From assembly GCA_013399305.1 (NCBI GenBank), contig VXAI01000092.1:1856295-1920294 (forward strand): a DNA stretch of 64,000 nucleotides, written 5' to 3'. Source of the DNA: Rostratula benghalensis. Taxonomy: Eukaryota > Chordata > Aves > Charadriiformes > Rostratulidae. The notes under the pieces are model-generated. The model saw nothing but the letters and a program-made list of their open reading frames with translations. It did not search any database and had not been told where the DNA came from. Shown here one piece after another: positions 12,901-25,149 of the stretch; position 1 is the stretch's first letter, and every line of letters begins with the position of its first letter. The translations under genes and the position numbers were made by a program.

Positions 12901-15900
12901 AGACTCGTGTCTGACATAGACCCGACTTTTCTTCTTTGTCCTCCATTCTTTCATCCTCCTGTTCAGTAAGCGAACTCTGCCTTTCAGAGACAATATCCAA
13001 AAAGAACCTGTGTCTTTTCTTAACAGTAGTTTTGAGTCTCGATGTCGGAGTTGCTTATACAGTTTTGAATATGATAAACATTCTGACTTTCCTGTGAAGT
13101 CAGATTTGCTTTTCAGTGACTGTCCTGTGGCACTACCTGTTTACTGAAGTAGGGGCTGAACAGGACAATCCAATTTCTTCCTTGTTTTCTGCAGCTTGGT
13201 GGTTTTGGTTTGTTTTATTTTTCCTCTCCAGTAAGTTTATGTCTGTTTGGCATTGGTGAATGCTTTCCTTCAAGCTTTAAAGTAAGTGTGCCATGGAGGG
13301 TGTATGGCAGGCTGCGAAGTGAATGTGTCTCAGATAGCTGTCTTTTGAAAACTGAGTATCACCTTTGCATAAACACTTTGGTGCAGATGGACGTGGTATC
13401 AGTTACATCACTCTGGAATGTTTTATTGCTATGGATTCCACGTTGCCAGGAAACAAAACACAAATTTCAATAGATTTGGCATTTGACTTCAGATAAACAC
13501 TGTAAAAGTCAAAACATTCCATAATTCGTAACAATTCTGACAGTTGCAAATCAGTGTCTGCAGTGCAGCTGCACCAGATGCTTTGTTTTATGGTATTGTT
13601 AATGATGACTTAAAACTGTTAACATGCTACATAGAACTGCTGACCCCTGTAGTAGAACGAGGGCTGACCTTGGTGCCAACACTCACAAAGTTATCTCAAA
13701 CCTTAATCGGGTTATAAAATCATGCTTCTTCAACATACAAGTTTCTAGAGTCAGGTTATTACAATCTTGCTTCTATTAATCTTTTAACCTTCTTGCCTTT
13801 CCAGGATGTGAAGAAATGCTTCAGGTGGGAGTCTTAATGACTTGTTAACAGAAAGGGATGCTTGGCAGTTGTGCCCTGGAAAGAACAGGATGAGAGAAGT
13901 GTAGTTCATTTACGCTGCAGCATTCAAAATATAATGGGGTAACTTTTGAAGGGCCAATTGTTTATTGTTGTGTTCTGCATTTCTTCCCCCTCCTAATGTC
14001 TCCTTGTCTCTGAGGCTCTGCAGCCAGTTCCATGAGCGTGATCTGGAGCCAAACCTGCTACTTTCTGAGCTCAGTTAAGGATTGGTCCTCTAGACCTTGT
14101 TCTTAGATCTTCTATCTAGAAGTTTTTGACATGTGGTGAATTCATTTTGGAGGGTTTGTGGAGAGAGAGAGAAGTTGTAGTGATTCGAAGGTATTTTTAT
14201 TTTTTTTTTTTCTCTCCACAAGACATGATTTGACACATAGCCCGTCTTTTGCTCAATATCTGCTTCCGTGGAATATTCTGCAGTCTATTTAGTATCTTAA
14301 TTACTGCCCAATAAAATCAGTTCTTCTATGCTTTAAGTTCATCTGACAGCAAAATACTTCTGTATGTACTCATCTATAACCAAAGGAAACGTCTTCAAAT
14401 TGTAGTTTAGGTTTTTTTGTAAATGTGGCAAGTGGGTTAATCACATTTCTTATTTTTTGTGCTATTATTTCCTCCCGTTGCTTTTTCTGGGAGCAAGTAG
14501 TACTTGAAATAGGATTTTACTTTCACTGAATTCAGCAGAGTTTGGAAAAAATTTTGAGTTGGAAAGAAAGCAAGCAAGCTCTGTTAAACATAAAAAGTTT
14601 AGTCAGCTCCTTCTCTTTTCTGACAACCAGATGTCCTGTAACTAAATCCTTGGACCAGTGACTCAAAGCAGGGACCTATTGTAACAAAAGTAACTTCAGC
14701 TGATTCAGAAATGTCTTTTTGGACAATGTCTACAGATAGCATTGCTGTATGGTATTTCTACTCCAGTGCTATTGGCAAAACAGGGATGTATGAGGTATAG
14801 TGATCTGTTCTTTCAGCAGTAGAAATGGAATTCATTAAAATAGCACAAGGCTGTATATATCTTCTTGTCCGTACCCTATGATGATCTATTAATGTGTTTG
14901 CAATCTAGGAGACAGGCTGGTAGTTAAATGTAGGTTAACATAGTTATCTGCTTAAGTACAGCTGGAAGGAATTAAAATCTGTCTTCAGTATTGACATTCT
15001 GCTCTGAGGTTTATTTTACTTCTAATTAATTGGAAGGGATGGTATTTTGCTTTTATGATAACTGCAGATTTCCTCCTAATTATTTTTGGCAGGGTTGCAT
15101 GTTAATGCTAGAACATCTGTCCGTTTATAAGATATCACTGAGGAATTTAAGCAAGCACTGAATAAATGGAGGCAATAAAATTTTCATCACTGGGTTTTAT
15201 TTTGTTTTTGTTCTCTTTCTAGAGTGTCTTACCTAAAATCAAAAAAATTTGGTAAGGCAGAAATTGCTCAGATGGTCTCAAGAGCTCCATATTTGCTGTT
15301 GTTTTCAGTGGAAAGACTGGATAACAGACTGGGTTTCTTCAAAAATGAACTTGGTCTCAGTGTAAAAAAGGTAAAGACTATATATTGAAGTCTTTAGCAA
15401 CTTTTAGTGACAACTGTAAGGACTTGGAACGTGAATGCTTCAAGTGTTTGGAGGTTATCCACAAACATGAGTGACATTACTAATGCTAACACAGGGTTAC
15501 AGAGTGACACGGTTTTAACTGTCTGTTAGAAGTCATATGGACATCCAACATTCAAAAAGCCCAAAGCAGAGTTCTTGAAGATGATCTGCTGCAGGCTATT
15601 GTCAGACAAGCATGTCTGTGTCCCGTTATATCTGAGGTGGGTCAAAGAACTAAATCTATTGATAAAACAACAAGCAGCTTTTTTGACTTCTAGAAAGTTA
15701 ATTGGTTGCCTTCAAGATACTGTAACAGACTATTTTTCATCAATGTGTTAATCTGTGAATATGGTACCAAACTAATTGCCAGATCATACTCTCACCTCAA
15801 CAAGAGTAACAGGGGTTCACTGGTAAGTGCTTGTCACATTACATGCTTAGCAGGTGTTTAACACCATGCTTTGGGATCTTCAGAGAAAGTAGTAGCTGGA

Positions 15901-18900
15901 CTGCTTGCTTTCTGCAGTAGCTGCAGATTGCAGTAAATAGCAAGTTCCAAGTGGAATCTGGTGTTCTTCTATTGGCTTCTATTTGCTGAACAGTCATAGC
16001 TGTCACAGTGCCTGTTCCTGGCCTTGCCATGCTTGAGGTAAGATCTCTCTGGAAAAGGGTTTAGTCGCTGCCTTGTACTCAGGGCAGCTTACAAGCAATC
16101 ACATGGCTTAGGGCGTATCGAGTAGTTTCTTGTATTGATGCAATACCATGGTTTACCCAGATCCTGAGGTAGACAAATTCCACTGCAGCTGAAAAATCCT
16201 TTTATAGTCTCTATCAGGTAGTGTTTTATTTACTTTTTCAAAAAAAAGGTGGGAAGAAACAACTTGAGCACTGAGAGACTGGGCATTTAAGCATGCTTTC
16301 TACTGTTGGGGAATGCTTTTACTCCTGTCTATTTTAAGATAGCTATGTTCCTTTTTTATTCTCCAAACAACCAAATTTGAGTAAGTTTTTGTATCCTTAC
16401 ATACTGCGGTCTTGGAGTAGAGATAGAACAAAATAAAAGTGAAAGTACATCCCTCTCCCAAGTGGGAAAAAACAGTTTAGATGAGTGCTCTATCTTTCTT
16501 TCATAGATGGATTCACAAGCAAGCTTTCAGTAATAATCTTTGTGTGTTTTCCCTAATTGTAGACAAAGGATCTGGTAATTCGTCTTCCAAGGCTACTGAC
16601 TGGAAAATTAGAGCCTGTAAAGGAAAATCTTCAGGTGAGCTTATTAGTAGATATTAAAAGTGTGTTATGTAGCAACGTAGTTTAAGAGTTGTCAGAAGAT
16701 AAAATCCCTAGAGGAGAATCCTGCACAGAAAGAACTTAATGAAATAATTTTATTGGACATAAAATAACTGAGGATTTTGTTAAACAGCTTCTTTTCCTCT
16801 GTAGCTTGCAAGCTTAGAGCATACGTGGAGCAGTATCTTATTCTGTCTGCTACTTGGATGTAGGTTAGAAACTTCATCTGGATCCCTTCCTGCCAAAAGT
16901 TGCTATCTGATGACACAAGTTGTTGCCCATTTCTTTACAACTAGTGAAAAATAGGGCCTGCTCCCCCTTCTTTTTTTTTTTTTCCTCCCCTTAATTATTA
17001 TGGGTTTTTGCTAACTTGAATTGTCCATGAAGATTTAGGAGCAAGAAATGTGCAGTTGATTATTTTCTTCTTGGCAGGTAGCTAGTTTGCCAAAATGTGC
17101 ATTTGACACCTATTGTCTGATAGCAGATGGTCGTTATTAACAACTGTTGGGTAAATAACTTCATACCCACAGGGACTCCTTTCCCTTTTGAAAATGTAAC
17201 TATGTATTGGTTTAATTATTGTGCTGTAAAGCCATCTAGGCCAAACAGCATGATGTAGTGTAACAATTTGAGAAAGCCCATTATCCTATAATGCATAACT
17301 ATGAATTAAAATATATAATTTTTAGACAGACTCACTGTTCTGAATCTATTAAACACTGGGAATCTTGCAATCTGAAATGCGTGTGTGGTAAGGGAGGAGA
17401 CTGGAAAGTAGCAGACTGTTCCAATTAATAGTGCTTTCTTTTTAATGAACATTGTTTCCACGGGCTAGGGATTCAGTATGTTTTAATGAATGTGTTTTTA
17501 AGATCCTCACTTCTATGTGACCATCTTGTCCATCTACCAAAGAGTATATAGTGTATCATCCTTATTTTTAAGGATGTTCTAGAGAGAGAGAAAGGATTTT
17601 TAGGTCCTCACTATTAGAGTCTAGTGATACCTAGCAGCTCCAGCCTTTCAGGGGGTTAGATGTTCCAGGTTCAGACCTGTATGTCCCGACGTGGTGGTCG
17701 GCAGGCAGCGCTCAGAAAGGGAAACCATGTACCAGCAGTTCAGAAGTGATCTGACTGTTTCCCTCATTCTGAGTGAGCTGTTACTGAGAAGCAACTGCTA
17801 CAGCTGATACTGGTTGTCAAAAAGGTACAAAAAGATACCAGTCTTTGGACTAAATGAGCTGAAGGATGGCTTATTCCATCCTTTGAGGATTTCATTGAGC
17901 ACAATTAGAGATTTGCTGATAGGGTGAAACTGGAAAGCTTGTGTTACCACTACCTGTTGTGAGACTTGTATGGAGTATTTTGAATATTGCTGGGGCTTAC
18001 CCCCTAAGGGTATTAGTACATGTGGTGTAGAGATCTACTGAACATTAAGCATACATGCTGTCAAACTGAGTAGTCAAAGCAACTTGAACTTGAGCTCACC
18101 ATTCCGATCAAGAGAGAGCTGTTCCATTTCACTCAATAGAAGAGAAAAGCTCAAGATTCTTGGCATGATTACCTCTACAGTAGGGCTGGCTAAGCATCTC
18201 CACTAACTGAACATCAGGTCTTACTCTTGGTTGTATATCTTAACGCAGGAAGTCACTCCTGCCAACTCAGTTCCATGGAAGACACCACTGAAGTGCAAAT
18301 GCATATCTTCGTATGTGAATTCTGTCTTAGTTGATTAGTATTCCTTGTAACACACAAATAGTTACAAATCAGGTAAGGAATAACCAGGAACTGAAAGACC
18401 CGATGATAGTGACCTCCTGAGACAATTCCCTCTAAGGATCTGGAAGTCCTAGGGTAGATTCGAAAGCCAGATTCTAAGCCCTTGCCTTTCTATTTGCCAG
18501 GCAGTTTTGGAAAAGAGCTGTAGTCTTGGCACATTGAACTGGAAAAACAAAAAGCACCACCTTTTTGCCAACTGAGGAAGTACCTGGGTTGGATTTGAAA
18601 GTGTGGCTTATGTAGACTGGCAAGCGTGCCCACTTCATGACTAAAAACAAGCTGCTTGTAAATGTCACTGGAGGACAGAAGAAATGGCTAAATTACCAGA
18701 CACTCTTGTATGCTGAATTCCTTTCTCAACAACTCAATGAACTGCTTGCAATCTGCACTTTGGGAGGAGTGCTAATGATTTTATTGAAAAAATGTGTTTT
18801 GTTTTCCTTTTGGGAAACCATAATTGAAGTCAAGGCAGTCTCTAAAAAAGACATGTTACTTTAGACATTAACCAAGTGTAAAATAAATTGAATCCACCAC

Positions 18901-21816
18901 ATATTCTATAGATCTCTTTCAGGTTCAGCAGACTTCAGCTGAAGATGACAGGACTGAAATGATACTCCCTAATAGAAAAATATAACTTGGGTACATTAGC
19001 AAAAGAAAATACTACAATAACAAAAGTAGTCACCAGTGATTTGATTGCTGTGTTTTACAGAGCTCAACAGCTCCACAACTAGAAAGTCCATTTCTTTTGA
19101 CAGCTTGGTATTGAAACTGATAAAAGACTTTTAAGGGAGAATATTTATGCTTGTAACTGCCACGTGTACTGAGACACAGCTTTTTTGTTCATATCTCAGC
19201 TGAGCTGAAAAATACATAGCATTCACAGAAGTCGTCTTTACTTCAGGGATAGTCTGTTATGAAATTGCACTTTAATCCAGAATGAGAAATAATTTGCCCT
19301 ATCTGTTTTGAAAAGAACTAAAGTGGCAGGTATTATTCTGGTTTGCATTCTGGCTGCTGTGTGGCAAAGGGTAGAAGACTTTTGCAGTAGTTTCAGTGGT
19401 GCATCAAAATAAGCTAAGTTTGCTGTAGCTAACTTTTGAAACTAAAACGTGCTCTTTTTCAGGTTTGTCAGATTGAACTTGGTTTTCAACGTAATGAAAT
19501 TCAACAGATTGTGTTTAAAACCCCCAAGATTTTAACTGCAAGTAAAAAGAGACTCAAACAAACCTTTGACTACTTACACAACATAATGGGTATTCCCCAC
19601 CACATGCTTACTCGCTTTCCTCAGGTGAGCTGTTAATCTGGGAATAAATTGTAAGTGCTCTTTCCACAGCAGTTTCACTAGTTTGCTGCTGGAGGTAGAG
19701 CCTCACTCTATGTGGGATAAATGAATTCTTCAACTTGTCTGTGGCTTTTACTCTAATTGGAATAAGTTTTATTAGCAATTCAGCAACCGGTGAGGATTCC
19801 AATGTGGAAGTGTTCTTCTTCTCCCCTTGGCACACGTAATACCCCCACCCCCCCCAGTCTTGTCAATTTTCAAGTTTTCAACAGAAGTTATTGTGCATGT
19901 CTCTTCTGGATTCAAACTGTTACTGCCAGTTTAGGGATTTCTTGTCCTGAAATCTTATCTAGCTAAAAGACATGAGAGAAGACATGTCATGCAGAAGAAA
20001 TTTCATTAGATTACATTTCATTAGATTACATATATGTGTGTGTGTGTGTGTATACATATATGCATTTATTTTGGATTTGTCTAGTTAATAAATTCTATAG
20101 ATTCTAGGATCTGAAAATATAATTTAAAGGTAAGAGAAGTTGTGTCCATGCGGCAATCAGATTCTCATTGATCTTGGTATTGCTGCAGCAATAGCTAAAA
20201 AATCACAGGAGTGAAAATATTTTATTTTCTATCTCCTCATTACTATTATTGCCATATAAATTAGAAGCTGATAGCATTAGTCACTTCATCCAATGCTGAC
20301 AGGTAGTCACGCTATCTTCTTACAAAGAAAAAGCAAGCACAAGTTATAACTTCTGAACTGTAATAATTTTCTTCCTAGAGCAAGTCTAGTAGGGAACCTG
20401 TCTAATCTGACTAAAATGCCAAAATTATATGGGGAACTAAAACTGCTTCCCAGGTTTTTGATTACTTAACTTGGTACTTAATATATCTTTACTCAACAAG
20501 GAGGCTTGCTATAACTCCAATCTGTGTGTCACTTTTGCCCTCCTCGACTACAAGTCTTGCTCACTTCCTTCTCAGTTGTCTTACTGCTGGCTTTGTGGTG
20601 GTTCACCTCATTATTTATCTTCCCTTTGTTTAGAAGAGTAAGTGGAGAGTTTCCTCTAGTCCTTTTTCATGGCACAGTCACCCTTTCTTTTCCTCGTTCT
20701 TCCCTTCCATCCTCAAACTGTTGAGTTCCAGGATATGGCTAGTGCAACTGAGTCCATGTGCAGGCTGGCCATTAATTTGGGCATTCACAAATGCATGCTT
20801 TTCTCTATCTGTTCTTGCTTCTATCCTGATTGACAGCAATACTGAAAATAAGAGGTGAACAGATTTTTTGGGTTTTTTTGTCAGATCCTCTCTGATGTTA
20901 CAGCTGGTGTGGTAACCATCCTTCCTGCCAGCCCCATAAATGAACGCTGTTTAAGGTTTTTCCCCCTCTGTTCTTACTCCCCCTTAAAATTCAAGGAAGG
21001 CAGAGGAGGAACAGTGTTAGCTTTCTGTGCTTGTTCAAATGAGTTCACTTCCTCATGAAATCTTTCATTACTATATTCTCTCCTTTTTAGTAAAAACTCT
21101 GCTTACTTTCATTGCTGTAGCATTGGTGTTTTCACTGTTATCTTCTCTAAAGCAAAATCTTTCTCTTCAGTTTTCCTGCTCAGAAATGCAACTGGATTTC
21201 TGCTTTTAAGACTTAATTGTTCACCTCTTGTCTTTCCCACTTATCTCTCTCTTTTAGATGTTCCACTGATTCTTTCATGTTTCCCTTACTATTGTTCTTG
21301 CCTTTGACTGTCTGGAATTCTTTTTGCAACAAAGATCTTCAAATGTAGGTGTTGCAGTGCAGCAGAAGGCAAGTGATTGTTCTGAACCACTGCACTGTGC
21401 CTTTTGGCCTTGTTATCACCTCAGCGTATTGTATTGAAGCATTTATTTAGAATTCAGATAACTTATATGTAATGTAACCTATCTGGTGTTTGACATAAAT
21501 GAGAAGATGCAAAGTATTTGTTTTCTTTCTAGATCTTCAGTTTGTCTTAAAAATGTTCTTATTTTAGACCCATCAGTTTGAAATTCAGACAAACTAAACA
21601 ATTCTTCCCTTTCTTTCTTAGGTTTTCAACTCAAAGCTATTACGAATCAAAGAGAGACATATGTTTCTTACATTCTTGGGAAGAGCACAGTATGACCCAG
21701 CACAGCCCAGCTATATCTCCCTGGACCAGCTAGTATCTTTGCCCGATGAGGTGTTTTGTACAGAGATTGCCAAAGCTTCTATACAGGACTTTGAAAAATT
21801 CTTGAAAACACTTTAA
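6642..21816 (+). CDS. MTERF3: MTERF3, mitochondrial transcription termination factor 3 (complete, 7 coding exons)
   Basis: Joined exons 6642-6972, 9173-9325, 10348-10537, 15223-15370, 16563-16634, 19463-19624 and 21622-21816 give 1251 nt, or 416 residues plus stop (human about 417). All junctions are GT-AG and the frame is intact throughout. In the family, MTERF3 is a mitochondrial-matrix protein that restrains mtDNA transcription near the promoters and helps build the large mitoribosomal subunit. Residues 1-22 are basic, hydrophobic and free of acidic residues, fitting a targeting peptide. About 30-110 is poorly conserved. From 120 the match to vertebrate MTERF3 is strong ([18 protein letters not shown]). 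The mTERF motifs are marked by prolines 212, 247, 283, 319 and 351, spaced 32-36. The C-terminus ends DFEKFLKTL. The ATG at 6642 aligns with the family start; an in-frame GTG at 6627 does not. Confidence 0.96.
6973..9172 (+). other. MTERF3: MTERF3 intron 1
   Basis: The intron is 2.2 kb, from GTAAGAG to TTGGTTCTTAG. It has several poly-T/poly-A runs (7219-7230, 7286-7301, 7567-7582, 8003-8015). I see no other feature in it. Confidence 0.9.
9173..9325 (+). CDS. MTERF3: MTERF3 coding exon 2 (residues 111-161)
   Basis: The acceptor is GGTTCTTAG and the donor CTAG|GTATGT, phase 1 to 1. The exon encodes the conserved [16 protein letters not shown] and [11 protein letters not shown] segments that lead into the mTERF domain. 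Confidence 0.95.
   Translation, partial: TGMMSHLHPLWRRFLRKKLCRSLQNPFFPFSLPRSEIMLITRTLWQNLST
9326..10347 (+). other. MTERF3: MTERF3 intron 2
   Basis: The intron is 1.0 kb, with a GTATGT start and a TTTGTTGTAG end. There is an interrupted A-run near 9656-9680. Nothing else is noted. Confidence 0.9.
10348..10537 (+). CDS. MTERF3: MTERF3 coding exon 3 (residues 162-225)
   Basis: The exon is phase 1 to 2 and ends ACCAG|GTAAGC. It encodes GVDLSQVEK and the first mTERF-type motif, [13 protein letters not shown]...KNPYIL, with its key proline at residue 212. Confidence 0.95.
10538..15222 (+). other. MTERF3: MTERF3 intron 3
   Basis: This is the largest intron of the gene at 4.7 kb. It is AT-rich, with T-runs near 11021-11033, 11274-11303, 12502-12511 and 14197-14210. 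No repeat family, RNA gene or coding sequence was recognised in it. Confidence 0.9.
15223..15370 (+). CDS. MTERF3: MTERF3 coding exon 4 (residues 225-274)
   Basis: The acceptor is TCTCTTTCTAG and the donor AAAAAG|GTAAAG, phase 2 to 0. The exon encodes the second mTERF motif ([12 protein letters not shown], proline 247) and the highly conserved [12 protein letters not shown]. Confidence 0.95.
15371..16562 (+). other. MTERF3: MTERF3 intron 4
   Basis: The intron is 1.2 kb, GTAAAG to CTAATTGTAG. No further feature was seen. Confidence 0.9.
16563..16634 (+). CDS. MTERF3: MTERF3 coding exon 5 (residues 275-298)
   Basis: This is a 72-nt, phase 0 to 0 microdomain exon, so skipping it would keep the frame. 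It encodes [20 protein letters not shown], the third mTERF motif with proline 283. The donor is CAG|GTGAGC. Confidence 0.95.
16635..19462 (+). other. MTERF3: MTERF3 intron 5
   Basis: The intron is 2.8 kb, GTGAGC to CTTTTTCAG. There is a T-run near 16971-16983. I see no repeat family or RNA gene. Confidence 0.9.
19463..19624 (+). CDS. MTERF3: MTERF3 coding exon 6 (residues 299-352)
   Basis: The exon is 162 nt, phase 0 to 0. It encodes [20 protein letters not shown] (motif proline 319) through to HHMLTRFPQ (proline 351). The donor is CAG|GTGAGC. Confidence 0.95.
19625..21621 (+). other. MTERF3: MTERF3 intron 6
   Basis: The intron is 2.0 kb. It contains a 15-bp perfect tandem duplication directly followed by a TG repeat (20001-20060). 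The remainder is unique sequence without recognisable features. Confidence 0.9.
20001..20060. repeat. 15-bp duplication plus (TG)n microsatellite
   Basis: TTTCATTAGATTACA occurs twice head to tail (20001-20030). It is followed by an alternating TATATG(TG)nTATACATATA tract to about 20060. Confidence 0.9.
21622..21816 (+). CDS. MTERF3: MTERF3 last coding exon (residues 353-416, stop)
   Basis: The acceptor is TTCTTTCTTAG. The exon encodes [18 protein letters not shown], the conserved C-terminal helix region, and ends KFLKTL with TAA at 21814-21816. Confidence 0.96.
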   Translation, partial: VFNSKLLRIKERHMFLTFLGRAQYDPAQPSYISLDQLVSLPDEVFCTEIAKASIQDFEKFLKTL

Positions 21817-21839
21817 TTACTAACACATGTAAAAAAGAA

Positions 21840-21845
21840 AATAAA
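21840..21845 (+). terminator. MTERF3: MTERF3 poly(A) signal AATAAA
   Basis: A canonical AATAAA lies 24 bases after the MTERF3 stop codon, which implies a very short 3' UTR. Longer forms using later signals cannot be excluded. Confidence 0.75.
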
Positions 21846-24285
21846 GTTACTAAATAACATATTTTATATCACTGCTCCCTTTTATGGTCCCTTAATTATT
21901 TCTTAGTTACCAATTTAATTACTGATTTAAGAAGTTGTGGCTTACGAAACATATGTAGGATTTAAAGGTTGAGTGTGGTATTTTTTTATGGTACCTTAAA
22001 AATCTGTTCCAGAGGGTTAAGTGAATATGTGTCGATTGCTAGTGATGAAATCCTTGTAATAAATTGCTACCTTAATTCATAGTAAATGATGCACCACACT
22101 AACAGAAAAGTAAATTAAAGAGCATTCTTCTTCTTTTTTTTTTTTTTTTTTAATAATTTCAGAGTTTTGGGAGATGGAAAAACTGGCGGGTGCTTTATTC
22201 CTGGTTTTCTCACCCTCCTTCCCCACAAGTTAGAATAACAACCACTGCAGTAGCGAAGAAGTGATGTGTTTACCTGCTTTTATCTTAAGAGCTAATAATG
22301 TTATTCTTCTCCTTGTATGGTAGAAAGAAGTACACTGTTACACACGTGAAGCCCCTCATGCAAAAAGGTGTTTTCTAACAGATGACAAATGTGTTTCTTT
22401 GTGAAGCTGGCTGCTCCAGTTAATGTCCTAAAAACTGTGCCGTGAAACTTGGTTTAAAATATCAAAATCAGCAAGCTGAATCTAGGCATGTTGCAGAAAA
22501 TATAAAACTATACATGTCCCTGGAATCTAGAAGGAGCTTATTTTAAGTCACTTTTCTCCTCTGCTTGTTTGGGGCTAAAAACTTCTTCCTTACCCCAAGG
22601 AGATTTGTATGGCTTTAGTATATAAGTAACATACAAGACCAGGGTGTAGCACACAATTAGTTGACAGTTATCTTGGTTTTGCTAGGTTATAACAACTGAA
22701 GTAAATGCCAGTATTAAGAACTGTTGGGGGTATTAAAAGTACTTAATCTTACCAGTAGACAAACTGTTAATACAGAATTAATCAAATGCTTCACAGTGCA
22801 TTTGAGCAAAGTGAAGCAACTGACTAAACCCAAATGCTAACTGCCTGATAGTTCATTGTTTAGTGAAATTCTTTCAGTTAAAACAGCTCAGGAAACTGAA
22901 ATCCAGATGTTTTCATTTGGATTTAAGCTTATTTAATGAATAAGCCTCAAGGTTTTAAAAACTCAGTGTTGGAGCTTAAAATACCAATTTGTATGCAGAT
23001 AGCAGAATAAAATGCAAAAGGTTAGATTCCCCTAATAGGTGGGAAACAAAGGAAGGTTAAAGAGATATTTAAAGAATGAGCATAGCAGTGATCTCTGGAT
23101 TGGGACTTGGGTCTTTTATCCAAAATAAAAATCTGGAATTTGAATTACAACACCCAAAAAAAGGAGTGTTGTCAGAACAAGCAGGGTGCAAAATGATTTA
23201 CTGGGGCATCTTCACTTGAAGCACAGTAAAAAGCCACATTCTTTGTCTGCATTATATATCTGAGATGCCTTCTTTTGTCTTTTGGTCTCATGTTTCCCAC
23301 TCCACTGGCATGGGAAAATGACTTGAAATACTTTATTAAGTAGATAGTTCTGGGTGGAGATGCAGAACAAAGTTTATCTCAAGTGATGGCTAAAAAAACA
23401 CCTTCCCCTGCTCCCTCCTTTTAAATAAAAATTTTTAAGTCCAATATTCTTATTTGGACTTTGACTGTATTAATGGCTTATAATGAACTATAATCTTCAA
23501 ACAATGTAAGAAAAAAAAACAGTATTCATAGTAAAAATGTTAAGATAAAGTATGTGGGTTCATAATGCCAAAGTGCTTTTGCAGGTTTATCCTGCTGGCC
23601 TTACTGTGATCTATATTATCACGTGACAAACCTTTCTAAAATAAATTACATTATAAAATGTGCATATTTTTAATTTCTCAAAATTTGAGCTTTTAATTCC
23701 TTTAGTATTTTTAAATGTAGAAATGATTGCTGCCAGAGTTAAACTAGTTTCTTTGAAACATTAAATGCACAAGCTTATGCCAAATTAGCTTTCCAGAAAT
23801 ATCATGAAGAAAGGAAGCAAAAGACTTTATGGAAGTGCTAAAAGGAAAGGGGATAAGAGGATAGAAGAACTTTTTGAGGGTCGTGCCAAATACTTTTTGG
23901 CTTTAAGATGAAAAAAAAAAAAAAAATCTTTAGAAGAACTGTGCAGCCCAGGATTACTGAACTTAATTGTTAGCCTGGTGTTGTTGATAAGGGCGAGCAG
24001 CCTTGGATGGAGCACGTTGATTAATTGGGGCTTGCTGGGTCCAATCTGGCAAAGACCCTTTGCGGTCTGCTGCCAGGCTCTCGGAGCCCTGCCTTCTGCC
24101 TGCTCACCGCATTCAGCCACGTGCTTTTCTGACTGAAACTGACGGCTGTAGTAGTATTTCTAAATAATTCGACGCATTTATCTCATTTCTTTAAAAACGC
24201 AGAGGTCTTCGTCTGAAGGAATTGCTGGGAGAAGCTGCACCCCGTGGCCCAGGAAACAGCAGCTCACCTGGCAGCTGCCGTACCT
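21846..24285. other. MTERF3-UQCRB spacer, no gene seen
   Basis: This is AT-rich unique sequence with T/A runs (22134-22151, 23909-23925). No coding similarity or known repeat family was recognised. GC content rises after about 24040 toward the UQCRB promoter. Confidence 0.75.
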
Positions 24286-24459
24286 GTGCAGAGGTTTCTC
24301 CTCCTCTCTTTGACGAACGCGGTGCTTTGCCTACTGGCCTTCACAAACGTAAACTTATTTTTAGCCAGTGTTGTGCAGAGTTTTCTCCTCCTCTCTTTGA
24401 TGAACGCGGTGCTTTGCCTACTGGCCTTCACAAACGTAAACTTATTTTTAGCCAGTGTT
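24286..24459. repeat. 87-bp tandem duplication upstream of UQCRB
   Basis: Two adjacent copies, 24286-24372 and 24373-24459, differ at only a few positions. Because 87 is a multiple of three, open frames repeat with it and look like a duplicated peptide, but nothing supports translation. It lies about 0.75-0.9 kb before the UQCRB start codon. Confidence 0.92.
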
Positions 24460-24997
24460 CACCTTTACCCCTCCGTTCGCAGCTGTTGGTCTAAAGAAGC
24501 TTCACGGCGCCCAGACGCCTTGACGGAGGGCAGGATGGAGTCACAGGAGTTCTCCGGGCTCTCGGCTGCAGCTGTGGCCGTGCAGCCGAAAACGCGGGCA
24601 CCGGGAGCGAAGGCTCAGAAATACCGCGGTTCCCGAGTCGCTGCCCGTTTGCAGAGAGGCTGTGGTACACACGCAAGGACAGGCTTGCCGTGCTCCTCGC
24701 TCTGCGCAAGCGCTGATGAATCTTGGCTTCATCACCGATTCTCTTAACGCCGTTACTTGAAGGCGAGAGTCACGGCCTTGACGCCTTGGCCGCCTGTCGA
24801 TTCGTTCTACCCCTCAGCGCGGCCCGGCGCCCCGCCGCGGTTACGAGGTGGCTCCCGCGCCCGAAGGCGACCAGGAGGGAGGCCGAAGCAGGGACGAGCG
24901 GCCGCGGCCGTAGGGCGGCGGGCAGTGTCCGTGCCCAGCGGCGTTCGCCGCCCGCCCGAACGGAGACGCGAGGCAGCGACGCCGGTGCCGGGCCCCC

Positions 24998-25088
24998 GGT
25001 GCCAGCCCCCGGTGCCAGCCCCCGGTGCCAGCCCCCGGTGCCAGCCCCCGGTGCCAGCCCCCGGTGCCAGCCCCCGGTGCCAGCCCCC
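24998..25088. repeat. 13-bp minisatellite, seven perfect units
   Basis: The unit GGTGCCAGCCCCC is repeated seven times without mismatch (24998-25088), with a degenerate unit just before at about 24984. It ends 11 bp before the NRF-1 motif of the UQCRB promoter. Confidence 0.95.
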
Positions 25089-25099
25089 GCCGCGGCGGG

Positions 25100-25109
25100 G
25101 CGCATGCGC
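25100..25109. promoter_or_regulatory. UQCRB: NRF-1 binding site
   Basis: GCGCATGCGC is the perfect palindromic core of the NRF-1 motif. NRF-1 commonly drives nuclear genes for respiratory-chain subunits, which fits UQCRB starting 90 bp downstream. An inverted CCAAT (ATTGG, 25125-25129) and GC boxes (about 25131-25150) follow. Confidence 0.8.
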
Positions 25110-25149
25110 CAGCGCTGAGGCGGCATTGGCGGGCCCGCCCCCGCCCCCC

